Below are positions 25,520 to 37,310 of a DNA stretch of 64,000 nt, piece by piece. The stretch spans positions 1 to 64,000 of the forward strand of contig JNEU01001098.1 in the NCBI GenBank assembly GCA_000697475.1, written 5' to 3'. Under the pieces are notes generated by a model. That model was given only the letters and a program-made list of their open reading frames with translations, made no database searches and was not told the DNA's origin. The translations under genes were made by a program, and so were the position numbers. How positions within the stretch are numbered: position 1 is the stretch's first letter; each line of letters starts with the position of its first letter. Source of the DNA: Lichtheimia corymbifera B2541 (taxonomy: Eukaryota > Mucoromycota > Mucoromycetes > Mucorales > Lichtheimiaceae).

Positions 25520-26953
25520 ATGGGTGCAAAACCATCTAAAGCAGCACATCATCGTGACCCCAGCCTCGAAACCACGAGTATTCCTTCCTCAGTGCAAACG
25601 ACTACTTCTCCAACAATAAATATCGACGGTCGAATATACCACAACATTGAATCGAGTTCTTACTACTTGCCACGCGACGAAGAAGAACAGGACCGATTAA
25701 ATTCGGTGTGTTACTTTATCTCCAACCCTTGTCTTTCTCTCTCTCGCTTTATCCATTACCTGTTATTCAAACCTTTTTTAGGAACACTTTGCTATCAAAG
25801 CCCTCTTTTCAAGGTGCGTTGTCTCATCTCAGTCATCCCAATGCCCCACCATCAACAACAACAGCGACTCAATGGCTTTTCATCATGTAGCAACATCTTG
25901 CCGTACGTCGAACAACGATTGCCCCAGAATGCGAATATACTCGACATTGGCTGTGGTTCAGGCTCATGGGTTATGGTAAGAAAAATTGGCTGGTATTCAA
26001 GTGCACACGTGTCAATAACTGAAACATTATGGTTGTGCAGGAAATGGCCATTGAACATCCCAACGCCCACGTAACCGGTATCGATATGGCTGACATGTTT
26101 CCAACAGCGATCAGACCCGAGAATGTTACTTTTCAGCTATGCAACATCTTGGATGGCTTACCTTATGAAGACAACACTTTTGATTTCGTACACATGCGTC
26201 AACTCATCGTTGCTTTAAGAGCAAAAGAATGGCCTGCAGTACTCAATGAGATATATCGCGTCCTCAAACCCGGTGGTTTAGTACAATTGGTCGAATCCGA
26301 TTTCACCGTATGTGTCTCTCCCTTTTTGTCATGCAACGTCTTGCTTATTTGTTTTTTTCTTTGTCTTCTATATAGGAAGCAGGCCATTCCAATTTGATTG
26401 ATGCTGTCATGACAACACGTAAGTAACTTTTTTTTTGTGTGCCCAGGATTGCATGAATTTTGATTTCCTTTATGCACGATTAAATTTCGTCTAGTTCATC
26501 GAGCAATGCAAGAGCGGGGTCAGGATCCTTTTGTAGCATCGAAATTGGAAAGGCTACTATCCGAGGCACAATTCCAAGACGTTCAGCAACAAGTGCGAGT
26601 CATTCAATTTGGTAAATGATCATCCCATCCCACCTCCCCATCCATACCTTGGATTAATATCGTATCTCTCTCTCTCTCTCTTAGGTCAAGATAGTGACCC
26701 TATTGCAGGAGAGATGATGTATTCGTGGAAAAGTGCAATGCGGTCCATCAAGCCATTCTTGGCACCACGGCTACTAAAGAACCCAGACGAGTACTCGATG
26801 GTGTTGGAGCGATACTTTCAAGAATGTACACATTACAATTGGCACATGAAATTATGGGCTGTTTGTGCTTGTCGACCATCAACGACTACAACAACTACTG
26901 CTACAACTACTACTACTGCTGCATCATCATTGTCATCACCATTATCATCATAA
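25520..26953 (+). CDS. class I SAM-dependent methyltransferase, putatively myristoylated
   Basis: Seven exons (25520-25705, 25782-25813, 25891-25975, 26041-26307, 26376-26418, 26495-26611, 26685-26953) give 332 residues. The Rossmann core at about 75-190 shows ILDIGCGSGSWVMEMA (SAM loop), VTGIDMADMF (acidic strand end), CNILDGLPYEDNTFDFVHMR and EIYRVLKPGGLVQLVE. This is the layout of LaeA-like and other small-molecule or protein methyltransferases; the substrate cannot be read. The start MGAKPSK fits an N-myristoylation signal (Gly2, Ser6, Lys7), suggesting membrane association. The C-terminus is a Thr/Ala/Ser low-complexity tail. It is the fourth methyltransferase gene in a row and faces the small basic protein gene tail-to-tail. 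Confidence 0.85.
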
Positions 26954-27579
26954 GCCTTCTACTCTCTCTTGCTCTCTCAATCTCTTTCTAGCTCTCTTTC
27001 TATCTCTTTCTCTACCTCTTTCACCCTCCCCCCACCTTATTGTCTTTTACATTTTGTTTATATGTTTCTGTGTGCGTGCGTACATACATTTGCGTGTGTG
27101 TGTGTCTGTGGGAGTGTTTCCATGTGTGCGTGTGTGTGTGTGAATTGTGTTTGTGAGCGTGTCTTTTCTATTATACACTCCTCATCAGCATCCCTCATAG
27201 TCATCTCCTTCCCAAGTTTTCTCTTCACTCTCCTATATTCCATTTTAGTTCTCCCCTAAAACCAACCACCCCTTGGATCTCCCTCATTCTTCTCTAAAAC
27301 GCAGATCGTCCATTGAGAAATTATCAACATTTTAAGAAAGCATGTTTGTGTGTCAAAGTGCATGGTGGTGTATTGTGATTTCAAGATATGCCAGATACAT
27401 GTGAAATGATAGAGCCTATAATTGTATGCAAAGAACGAATGAAAGGGAATAGCGTGATCTACTATAAAATATACGTATACAAGCCGAGTAGAAAACGAGT
27501 GAAGAGGTAGAAAGTTTAAATGCTTGATGAATGAGGAGGAGGAGAATGCAAATGAATTGGATGAAGATAGAGAGAGGAA
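26954..27579. repeat. CT- and GT-rich simple-sequence intergenic region
   Basis: Directly after the methyltransferase stop lies a CT-rich microsatellite (about 26960-27025) and then GT-rich runs (about 27060-27160). The rest is AT-rich 3' flank shared with the convergent gene. No gene is supported. Confidence 0.65.
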
Positions 27580-28077
27580 TCATATCATATAGCCAGCAAT
27601 GATTTCGGTTCCGAGAATATCTCGGTTTCCCGATCTGTAGCGTACCATATAATCGCCATTAGGTAGTCTGACATAAAAGTTGGAATAAGGGAACTCGTTA
27701 TCTTTACAATAGGTAGGGCTGTAAGGGGGAATGGCAAAAAATGGAGGGAAGGATTCGTCGTTTTGCTGCTGTTGTCGATGATGTCGTAGTTGTACCGGTG
27801 TTGAATATCGCTTTGGTTTGGATGCACTACGAATTGAACCCGAAGACGACGTCAAGTCAAAATCGCTGTTGTTATCACTGGTACTACTAGGTGTGGTGCT
27901 GGTCGCTGTGGGTGTATCCGTGGATAAAGTGGATGAATGATAAGACTCACGACGTTGACTACTGGTACGTCGACGACGTCGATTGATGAGACCAGAAAAC
28001 CTGGACCAGACAGAGCGTGTACTTGAATTGGTGGATAAGCTGGATTGCGAATTGGGTCGAGTGCAGACTTTGTTCAT
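27580..28077 (-). CDS. small basic Ser/Arg-rich protein, unknown
   Basis: A single exon of 165 residues, without introns. The N-terminal half is Ser/Thr-rich with a cluster of five arginines (about residues 34-38) and reads as disordered. The C-terminal 60 residues look folded: PPFFAIPPYSPTYCKD, then SNFYVRLPNGDYMVRYRSG and DILGTEIIAGYMI. The frame ends with a clean stop, is longer than chance frames nearby and has ordinary codon use. I do not recognise a family. It could be a lineage-restricted regulatory or membrane-proximal protein. Evidence for expression is lacking, so confidence is moderate. Confidence 0.55.
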   Translation of the reverse strand: MNKVCTRPNSQSSLSTNSSTRSVWSRFSGLINRRRRRTSSQRRESYHSSTLSTDTPTATSTTPSSTSDNNSDFDLTSSSGSIRSASKPKRYSTPVQLRHHRQQQQNDESFPPFFAIPPYSPTYCKDNEFPYSNFYVRLPNGDYMVRYRSGNRDILGTEIIAGYMI

Positions 28078-29819
28078 GTAAAAAAAATCGCGTTTACAAG
28101 TGAAAGAGATAAGAGCAAAAAGAAAATGAATAGCCCATGTTTGACGATGCCTATTATGTAGCGGGATGCATGTTAACCCAGGGGGCGGCGTTGCAGAAGG
28201 ACGATGCCGATTTTAGCCAAGAGGCAAAAGTGTGGGTCCGAATGACCCACGTCGGTATCCTGAAGTTTATCCGCTTGATAATGGATTACGCATCCAAGAC
28301 ATACGTATTATGCACCAGTGCTTCTTCTGTGCTCTGGTTTCAATGTAGCGAGATCATAGAGTCCGACGTCATTTGTGTCGATTACGACGCCACTGATCCC
28401 ATTCATCACAAGAGCCCATGTGGCCTTCTTTTTTTTGGTCAAATCATGCATTTGCATGTACATTGCACATTACAATCTCGACTTGTTTTTAAAATGCTGA
28501 TAATGTGGGAAGAAGCAACATACCAACATCCATTGAAACGCAAAAAGTTTTGTTTATGCCGGGCAAATACTTCTTTAGTCAGCTCGGCTACAACGGCCCG
28601 TAAAGTAAAACCTGGTCACAGCAACAACAACAATGCCAGCAACGCCCAGGTTGTTCATATGTATCAGCGATGAGAAAAAAAAAAGACCTTGGCTGGGGCT
28701 CAGTACATCTGTATCACCGCCAAAAAGGGAGAAAGTCTACATATACATACAATGATGTGTGGTGCATGCCAATGTGGCGTTGGACATGGGATGTTGAGGA
28801 GACGAGAGTGAAGGGGACCCCCAACCATACATCACTCTTTGCGATTGATAATGCCCATTATAACAAGGCCCCCTTCCTTCCTTTTCTTTCCCATGGCATC
28901 ACACCATACCCCTCCAATTCCATCGCATATTCATCAAGAAACATAATGGGTGGTGGATCGGCTCTATTTGTTCCACCACATGTTACATTCTCGGAGCATT
29001 GGGATCGACAAGATTACACCTTGTGAGTTTATTATTGTTGTTAATGACAAAACACACGGTATGGCATTGAAAAGGAGACAGAGACAAAGTTGGAACCAAA
29101 TGTGCAACGCAACTGCTCAGGTATGCATGCATGCAATTTTTGGATTATAGATCTTTCTCCTCATGCTGAAATAAAACAAAGAGCGTTGAATGGCTATAGA
29201 TAGGTGTGTTTGGTAAACAATCGCCACTCGTAAGCTGCAGCTACTAGAAACTTCAAAAAGAAAAGCTGCTGATGTGAATATAATGTGGGGTGATGAAATC
29301 TTTCCATATGCACCATTGTCATGATATTATATGCAAATCAATCGATAATTCGAGTGCCTTGTAGTCAGCATAGTCATCATCTGATTTCTCTCACACACCT
29401 CTAGTTGACAACTACTCTACTCCTTGTGCTCTCTTTGCATTCATGCAGTATTGCTGCAAGATCATGTGTAAGTTGCCAAGACGTGTGGTGATGAAAGCAT
29501 CCGTGTGCATGTGTGTGTATGTGATGCATCACAGCGTACTCATATGATAATGTCTATGCGTTTACAGGTTTGATTGGACAAAAGGAAACATGAACTCCTC
29601 CAAGTATGTGCATTTTTGTAGTAGTAGTGGTAGTCATTTAGCTATATCCGTCTCTTTATTGAAGAATGGGGTGTGTGTATGGGTGTATCGGCTATGTGCT
29701 ACATAACATGCCATTGCGGTATGCCTAAATTACTTGAGTGCTGGTGACACCATCTTTTTCTTCTTCCAGCGTCCTTGTTCTCTTCCTCCACCTTATCCTC
29801 CTCCATCAGGCACCGCATA
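28078..29819. other. long intergenic region upstream of PMT4
   Basis: About 1.7 kb between divergent genes. A 178-residue frame at 28137-28673 has no recognisable domain or good composition and I do not accept it as a gene. Features seen: a possible GACGTC-type palindrome near 28370, a CA/TG-rich zone near 29500-29530, and a CT-rich run near 29755-29815 just before the PMT4 start. Nothing else was recognised. Confidence 0.4.
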
Positions 29820-32741
29820 ATGGCCGATCCACAACTACGAAAACGACGTGGACACGAACCATACAATGAGAACACTATACCATCACCAACATTAGCAGAT
29901 GACAAGAAAAAGGTGGGATCAACACGTCTACAGCCTGTCAAAAGTATGCTGTATTGACTGATGAGCAAAAAGGAGCTGCATTCTCTGCGCGCAACACGAT
30001 TCGGAAAGTGGAATAAGCAACATGCTATGGCATTGGCGTCTGTCACTGTGCTGAGCATTATCACTACCTTTTACAAGATATGGCACCCAGCAGAAGTCGT
30101 GTAAGTGAGTGTGTGCGAGTGGTTGGACACGTGAAGAAACACTCACCATGGTGGATATCAGGTTTGACGAGGTCCACTTTGGCAAGTTTGCAGGATTTTA
30201 TCTCAAGCGCACCTACTTTTTCGACGTACATCCTCCTCTTGCCAAGCTCATGTTGGCCGGTATGGGCTGGTTGATTGGATACGACGGTCATTTCGACTTT
30301 GGCAATATTGGCGACAGCTACATCGAGAACAACGTCCCGTACATTGGCTTACGATCACTCCCGGCTACGTTGAATGTTCTTTGCGTCGTTCTGTTGTACA
30401 ACATTATGCGTGAATCTGGATATGCTGTTCTCACATGTACCTTAACGGCGAGCATGTATCTCTTGGGTAAGGGCAAATCCGATAGGCAAATCAGCGACAT
30501 CATTATTGATCATCACCCATAGATAATTCTGCCGTTGCACAAAATCGTCTCATCATGCTTGACAGTATGCTCGTGTTCTATATGCTCTGCACCGCGTACT
30601 GCTACATCCGTTTTCGGAAATACAGATACCAGTAAGTAATTTGAGGAAGGATCAAGACGAATGAATAACCATGGCTATGATTGCTAGAGAGTTTACTCGG
30701 CCATGGTGGTTTTGGTTGGCTGCAACAGGTTTCACTATGGCAATGACGATCAGGTATACCATCACGCATGCCTCTACTATATGACAAAATATCTCACACA
30801 TCATTGCTATTAGTGTCAAAATGGTTGGATTGTTCGTTGTAGCAACAATTGGAGTATGCGTTTTGGTGGATCTCTGGGACCTTATGGATATTAAACGTGG
30901 CTTGACAATGGTAAGCTGGCTTCTCGATTATGGATATAGCAGGATACTGATAACGCGATAGAAACACTTTATGAAACATTTCAACGCACGCGCACTATGT
31001 CTGATCGCATTGCCCACTGCCGTGTACCTCTTTTGGTTTTACGTCCACTTTGCAATTCTGAATCAATCCGGACCCGGAGATACATTCATGAGCTCTTTGT
31101 TCCAAGAAACGTTGAAGAACAGCGCCATCAAGATGAAATCATTGGGTAAGTAACACGACAACGAAGGTATAAGTCACATCTAACCTTACTTACTTTATTC
31201 TCTCTGCAGATATTCATTACTACGATGTTATCAATCTCCATCATCCTGGCACAGAAGTGTACCTTCATTCCCATGAACTGAGATATCCTTTGCGATATGA
31301 GGATGGGCGTATTAGCAGTCAAGGTAGATATATTCTTGGTGAAGGTTGCCACGCGGGTTATTAATATTGCTCTTGGGAAAAGGTCAACAAGTTACTGGTG
31401 TCAAGGAAGCTGATGAAAATTGCTGGTGGCGTGTCAAGCCAACCAAGGATGTTCCAGAGGATGGCAAGCGTGTAGCTGTTCGACATGGCGATGTTATCCA
31501 GCTTGAGCATATTGCGACTGGCACCAATTTGCTAGCTCACGACGTTGCTTCTCCATTGATGTCCACCAACGAAGAGATTACCACTGTTCCTCAAGACACA
31601 AGATACAATGAGACATTGTTCCAGGTTATTTTGGATGATCACAACAATGGCAATATTTGGTCAACGCACATGAAATCGGTGAAGCTCCTACACATGGATA
31701 CCAAGGTGGCAGTATGGACACGGAATAAGAGCTTGCCGGATTGGGCTTTGAAGCAGCAGGATGTGAATGGAAATAAGAATACGCAAGATCGCACGAATTT
31801 CTGGACCGCTCATGAGATTAAAGGATTGAATGGTATATCATATTAGGACAAGGGATAAAGTACGAGTGATTCACATGTTGCTTTGTTATCCTTAGCTACC
31901 GAAATCAACATGAACAAGAAAAAGGAGATCAAGACAATGCCATTCCTGCGTAAATTCATTGAGCTTCAACTCCGCATGTTCAAGCATAACTCAGGATTGA
32001 CCAAGCCGCATCCATATCAATCGACCCCCATTTCTTGGCCATTCTTGATTCGTGGTATCTCCTACTGGTCTAAGAGCAGCACACGTGAACAAATCTATAT
32101 GACCGGTAATCTCTTTGGTTGGTGGCTTTCAGTTGGTGCAGTGGCAGTTTATGCTGGTGTGGCTCTTGCTGATACTCTTGCACGCCGACGAGGCATTGAG
32201 CCTATTGATGAACGTAGGTGGTAAAAGAAGGGATGGGTGTATCCATGGAACTAACGCTATCAAATATGTAGCATTGCGACATCGCTTCTTTTCATCAGGA
32301 GGATTCTTCTTGCTACTTTGGCTATTCCACTACTTGCCGTTTTTCGCCATGGGTCGATCACTCTTTTTACATCACTATCTACCAGCTGCGACATGCAATT
32401 ATCTCTTGTTGGGCGCTGTTTTCCAATTCATGTTCATTGATGGCATCGATTCACCCGTATCAGCACTCGAAGGAACAACGAGTACAAAATATCGCCAATT
32501 CCAACCACTCGCTATGCTGGCACATCCTGCAACCAAATCATATGCAATGGCAGCTGGCATTATCACTTTACAACTATGCATGTTTATCTTTTTATCACCA
32601 TTGACATACGGCAGTCCTGGTTTGAGCGTGGGACAGGTTCTTCAACGCAAACTTTTGGGTACATGGGATTTACAATTCGGTGAGTACCAAGTATGATTTA
32701 TATAGCGGAACCATTACTCATATATGTTTATAGCAAAATAA
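29820..32741 (+). CDS. PMT4: protein O-mannosyltransferase, Pmt4 type
   Basis: Twelve exons (29820-29912, 29973-30100, 30162-30466, 30523-30631, 30688-30753, 30814-30910, 30962-31145, 31210-31323, 31383-31832, 31896-32213, 32272-32679, 32734-32741) give 759 residues. The enzyme transfers mannose from dolichyl-phosphate-mannose to Ser/Thr of proteins in the ER lumen. The GT39 core shows VVFDEVHFGKFAGFYL (acidic catalytic pair) and FFDVHPPLAKLM near 75-110, with several membrane segments. A MIR-repeat lumenal loop covers about 330-510 (YYDVINLHHPGTEVYLHSH, VIQLEHIATGTNLLAHD). C-terminal membrane segments follow. The sequence resembles Pmt4 more than Pmt1/2 (GWLIGYDGHFDFGNIG). The last exon encodes only the final Ala-Lys and stop. 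It could modify the Ser/Thr-rich surface protein encoded at 39.2 kb, but that is speculation. Confidence 0.93.
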
Positions 32742-32976
32742 TGTTTCCATCAAGCATCAACAAAGATTTTTATTATAACCCACCATAAAAGTGTTCAATG
32801 TTTGGGGGGAAATGAAGGAGGGTGATAGATGTAGTATTTGGATGTGAACACCTGACACATAAATGGCGCGGGATATGCTCAGTGTACTTTTTATGACCAT
32901 TCCTTAATAAGCGTTGCATGGTAACACACACAATCCCTTGTACGACAGCGTTGCATAGCTTATATTCAAATTCGCT

Positions 32977-33873
32977 ATGGAGGAAAATCAAAGCAAATGG
33001 AAGCTTGACAATGCTGAATTAGGATCATGTCCATCCATCAATTGTAAGTCTTGCTTGTAGTATGGATGAATTGTGTGCTTATGACATATTATTAGATGTC
33101 TATCCTTGCCCTCAGATCGCGTCATGAACGACACATCAGAAAATAACTATTGCACCCGATATTTGGCACCAGCCTTGCAACCTTTATTCGATGATGATGA
33201 GACGAACACCCAAATACTTTGGTAACTTATTACAACGTATATGGTATCTTTTTATTTAACGAGCACCTTCTGATTTAGGCCAACCACTGACCCTGCAAAT
33301 AAGCGATCCTTTTCCTTGGCAAATCGACGGCCCGACTGTATCATTTCAACATTGATGGATAATAATTTCGAAATCAACATTGGATATGGAGAAGTGAAAT
33401 CGGCTGCTGAATACGACAACCATTATCAAACAAATATGGACTTGTTGCGACTTGGACACTTCTGAAAAGATACAATTGATGAATACAAGTTACAAGCTAG
33501 CCTTGGCATACATGTAGTTGGTAAATCCTTGGGAATTCTTCTCTTTTAAAAGAATATCCACACTTAACTCAATGCTCTAGGTCCAAATTTGACATACTAT
33601 CTTATGGAACTCAAGGCCGATGGTCTGTATCTGATGGAAGAGCTTGTCACAATCAGAATGCCATTATGTATCAAGGACATTCCTGCATATCTTGCGAGCC
33701 TTAGCCAAATCAAGTATGTCACCCATCACTTTTACCATCATTGCAAGCAATCCGATGCATACGCGATGATAGTCATTAGCAAACGCAACAGAGTTAGTCC
33801 CACTGCTGAAAACCTTGATCATGTCATTGAAAAGACCATTGATCGCAAGCGACATAATCATGTCAAATATTGA
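32977..33873 (+). pseudogene. member of an unknown repeat-region family, interrupted by TGA
   Basis: Four exons (32977-33043, 33116-33221, 33279-33520, 33581-33873) join in frame to 235 codons plus stop, with one in-frame TGA at 33463-33465. Protein-like sequence lies on both sides: NRRPDCIISTL, INIGYGEVKSA, DLLRLGHF, then the TGA, then KDTIDEYKLQASLGIHVVG, LMELKADGLYLMEEL. The order D...GYGEVK is reminiscent of a PD-(D/E)xK nuclease core (Asp, then Glu-x-Lys), which is inference from the pattern alone. I recall similar repeated proteins in Mucorales genomes but cannot name the family. All splice sites and the rest of the frame are intact, so loss is recent, or the TGA is a base error or is read through. 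Confidence 0.55.
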
Positions 33874-34421
33874 ATAAAATACCAGACTTTGTCCACTTTG
33901 CTCATAAGATAATACACAAAGAAGCAAAAGATGAATCTCTTCTGAGATCGATGTTCAAGCCACGAAGCTGAGCCTTCGTTGCAAATATTAGGTATACCAG
34001 AAGACGGTAGTGGGTGTTTTGTCCTTGCGCATGATGGACATCCCAACAGCCTGGACCCAGAGTTCCATTAATAGGATGTATAATAGAGGACATCAACAGC
34101 TCATTTCAAATAAGTATGGATGTCAACATTGGCAATTACATGTTATTAAGCGCACGATTGGTTTGAAGCCTGTGGTGCTTTGTATATTGCGTAAGACACT
34201 ATGTAGCATTCATTTGTATAAATGGTGCAGCGATAGGTTTTCTACATGTATGAAAGATACGGGAAGATGGTTCTTGTGATAGGGTGTTTCCTAGGAAATC
34301 GTGCAGGCAAGTGCTCCAAGGATACGACAGTACTCATTCTCGGCTATACATGTTGTAATCGCAAGGGATAAAAATCGTGCATGATGCAATAGGGAAAAGA
34401 AACCACACGGAAGCTGGAAAT
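33874..34421. other. repeat-block flank, no gene
   Basis: This part of the 33-39 kb repeat block has only short frames with poor composition on both strands. The last 20 bases already resemble the end of the 278-bp repeat unit (GAAGCTGGAAATGCATAAC compared with GAAGCCGGACAGGCATAAC). Confidence 0.4.
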
Positions 34422-35116
34422 GCATAACATGGTAAAGGCATACGCTACTTGCAATGGTCCATGCATGGGGATAAATCCAGCACACATGACAATCTACGAT
34501 CCCACTGCTTTCACTTAGGGCGTCCTCAAAGAACTACTGTTGACACTTGGGAGAGCCAACCGATTCCTTTGTCTTTGCCATGCTTTTGCCGATAATATCA
34601 GATGACAGATCTCATGCGCCCGGTATCAGGAATAGAAGTTAGTTGATATGATATGTATAAAATGGAAGTAATAAAGATACTTGCCTTGAAGCCGGACAGG
34701 CATAACATGGTGAAGGCATACGCTACTTGCAATGGTCCATGCATGGGGATAAATCCAGCACACATGACAATCTACGATCCCACTGCTTTCACTTAGGGCG
34801 TCCTCAAAGAACTACTGTTGACACTTGGGAGAGCCAACCGATTCCTTTGTCTTTGCCATGCTTTTGCCGATAATATCAGATGACAGATCTCATGCGCCCG
34901 GTATCAGGAATAGAAGTTAGTTGATATGATATGTATAAAATGGAAGTAATAAAGATACTTGCCTTGAAGCCGGACAGGCATAACATGGTGAAGGCATACG
35001 CTACTTGCAATGGTCCATGCATGGGGATAAATCCAGCACACATGACAATCTACGATCCCACTGCTTTCGCTAGGGCGTCCTTAAAGGACTACTGCTGACA
35101 CCGAGGAGAGCCAACC
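34422..35116. repeat. 278-bp tandem repeat, 2.5 copies
   Basis: Copy 1 is 34422-34699 and copy 2 is 34700-34977; by eye they differ only at one base near the start (TAAAGG in copy 1, TGAAGG in copy 2). A third, partial and more diverged copy runs from 34978 to about 35116, where matching fades. The period of 278 is not a multiple of three and frames in it are short, so it is not coding. The near identity means recent duplication, or a repeat-length error in the assembly. Confidence 0.93.
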
Positions 35117-36277
35117 TTGAAACCGATGCGGGGTAAAATAAAAGTAGCAGAGGTCTATTCCAAGGCTGGCTTTGCTGCTGCTTCGCACCACGCCACCAGG
35201 ATACAAGATCGGAGTTAACCCGCACTCACACAAGCACTCTGGTAGACCTCTAGACATGTATCCTAGATAAAAACACTCCATCACTGAGACCAAATGACTG
35301 GATCCTCTCAAGATACCAAGAGTTCCGTTATGGATGTAGTTACAAATATGCCTGCACAAGTCAAAAATATTTTGTCCAACACAAATTCTAAGAGGTCAAC
35401 CCGATGTGTGTTTGGCTGGTGACGACATGGCAAAATTTGGGGTTGCCCACCTCGATGGTGAAACTCGCACACAAGGTGCTTTGGACCAAGCCGAGCAGTT
35501 TTGCTCTCATAAGGATTCCACGATTAATTGTAGAATTTTGAGAAACGATTGTATTTCTGTTTTCATTATGCTCGCTGTAAGCGTGATGCTACATAAAAGG
35601 AGGTCTTCACTCATTGTGAATAGCTAGAATTGGTGTAACAAGCCGAGCGGTGTTGTGAAGTGTCGGCTGGCTGTTAGTATTTCTCAAACACTCATGCATT
35701 AGTGCCGTTAGAGAGTACGAATAAACAACAACCCTTTCTTCCCCCTAAAGCTCCTTTGCAATTGGTTCATTACATCGTATACGTTGTCGCTTGTATGAGT
35801 TGATGCTCAGCTCTTAGGGCAGTTGAGCATTACAGCAGTAAAAGGTCGCATTATAACAGTGAACGAGACCTGAAGGATCAATACTACGCCTATTTGAATG
35901 ATATCACGAACGAGGAGTTCCAATTGCCCGGCTATTAAGCAAAGATTGTTGGACTTGACTGCCATGCACACCATGTCGATTTACAAAAAGCTAAAGATAT
36001 GTTTGATGTATACAAGGATTTACTAGCAATGGCATAAATGTTATGATGTCTGCCAGGGATAAAGAAGGTTTATTTTATAATGTAATGATCATCTCTAGTA
36101 ATTGCAGTGACGCTAATGTGGGTCTCTGTGCATAGAATATCATAAACCTTTTATTCAATTCCATCCAATCCATCATCATCCTCAGCCGCATCCACGTGAT
36201 ATGATCCATCTTCCCTGTTGACAACGCGGCAAATAGGCAAAGCGACATTCAAGTACTTCTTCCTCATCGCTGCACTT
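35117..36277. other. degenerate sequence with short protein-like fragments
   Basis: Two short stretches look like broken coding sequence: a frame at 35406-35627 containing GDDMAKFGVAHLDGETRTQG, and a stretch at about 35848-36040 reading ERDLKDQYYAYLNDI and, after a TAA, KDMFDVYKDLLAMA. Neither has a clear start or a family I recognise. They fit decayed repeat-family genes or transposon remnants. Confidence 0.35.
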
Positions 36278-37310
36278 GATTGCATCCATACATCCATAAC
36301 ATTGCAAATCCAATATGTTGGTTGAAAAGAGCCACGTGATCGCTTGCTGATGTACTTTCCTTTTCCCATCCGGCTGTTGATCCATCTCTTTCTTGGTCAC
36401 TTTCTATTGCAGCTCAACCAGGTGGAGATTGCTTGTATTGCGGTGTACATGATAGCTGATATGGCACACCATCCATTGGAATCCATGTGCACCAACGTAT
36501 GTTGTTGCATGTAACTTGAGACAATGGGGTCAAAGCCTTGCTAATGCAACTGCTGTTGCATTTGGTTGTGGAGGAAGAGAAGTGTGCAAGACCTGAGCTG
36601 TAGTAGAATGACAAGGCTGTGAACGCTGTTTGTGACAATGAAGAACTTGCTGATAGCAATTGTTTCAATGAACGCTGTTATGTTTGGTTATGGTAGACGA
36701 GAATGCAAGACATTGTGTGTAGTATCGAGAAAGGCGTATGTTGTAGTAGAGTGACAGGAAGGCTGTGTACACGCCATGAACTCGCCATTCATTTCCGGCT
36801 GACGAGGTATCAAGTAACTGAAAAGACATTCCAACTTGATTGTATCCATCCACCCATCATAACCATTGCAAGCTCAAAATGTTGATTGAAAGTGCCATGC
36901 GATTGCTGCTTCCTTTCCCATTCGGCTATTGGCCCTTCCTTGCTGGATCATTTTCCATCACGGCTCGAGCAGGTGAAGATTGTTTGTATTATGGCGTATT
37001 CATAACTGATATGGAATCATCCATAGGAATCCTTTTGTACCAAAGCAAGTTGCTTCACGTAAATAATGCTGCTTCTATACGATGGCTATCTGCTGTTCAC
37101 GTAAAAAGCGGCTGTAAGGCAAGTTGCTGCAAGCAGAGAGAACGCTGTTCGAGACAATGGAGTAAAGGCCTTGCTAATGGAAGCTACAGGATCGAACGCT
37201 GTTACGATTGGTTGTGGCAGGGGAGTGTGTACAAGAGAAGGCGAAGTGTCAAGAAAGACACGTGTTGAAGTAGAGTGATAAGAAGGCTGTGTACACGCCA
37301 TGGACATGCC
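36278..37310. repeat. two diverged direct repeats, about 540-560 bp apart
   Basis: The segment from about 36278 is repeated, with many differences, from about 36838. Shared blocks include CATAACCATTGCA-like and TTGGTTGAAA-like words, the block CAGGTGGAGATTG (36419) against CAGGTGAAGATTG (36970), and the end block GTGTACACGCCATG at 36765 and 37291. Short frames on both strands run through them. The pattern suggests an old tandem duplication, perhaps of a broken gene. Confidence 0.7.

Noticed and set aside
28137..28673. 178-residue plus-strand frame upstream of PMT4
   Set aside because: No domain, odd composition, no good start context; lies in a promoter-like region.
34291..34485. 64-residue minus-strand frame at the edge of the tandem repeat
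   Set aside because: Runs partly into the repeat unit, whose period is not a multiple of three; no protein character.
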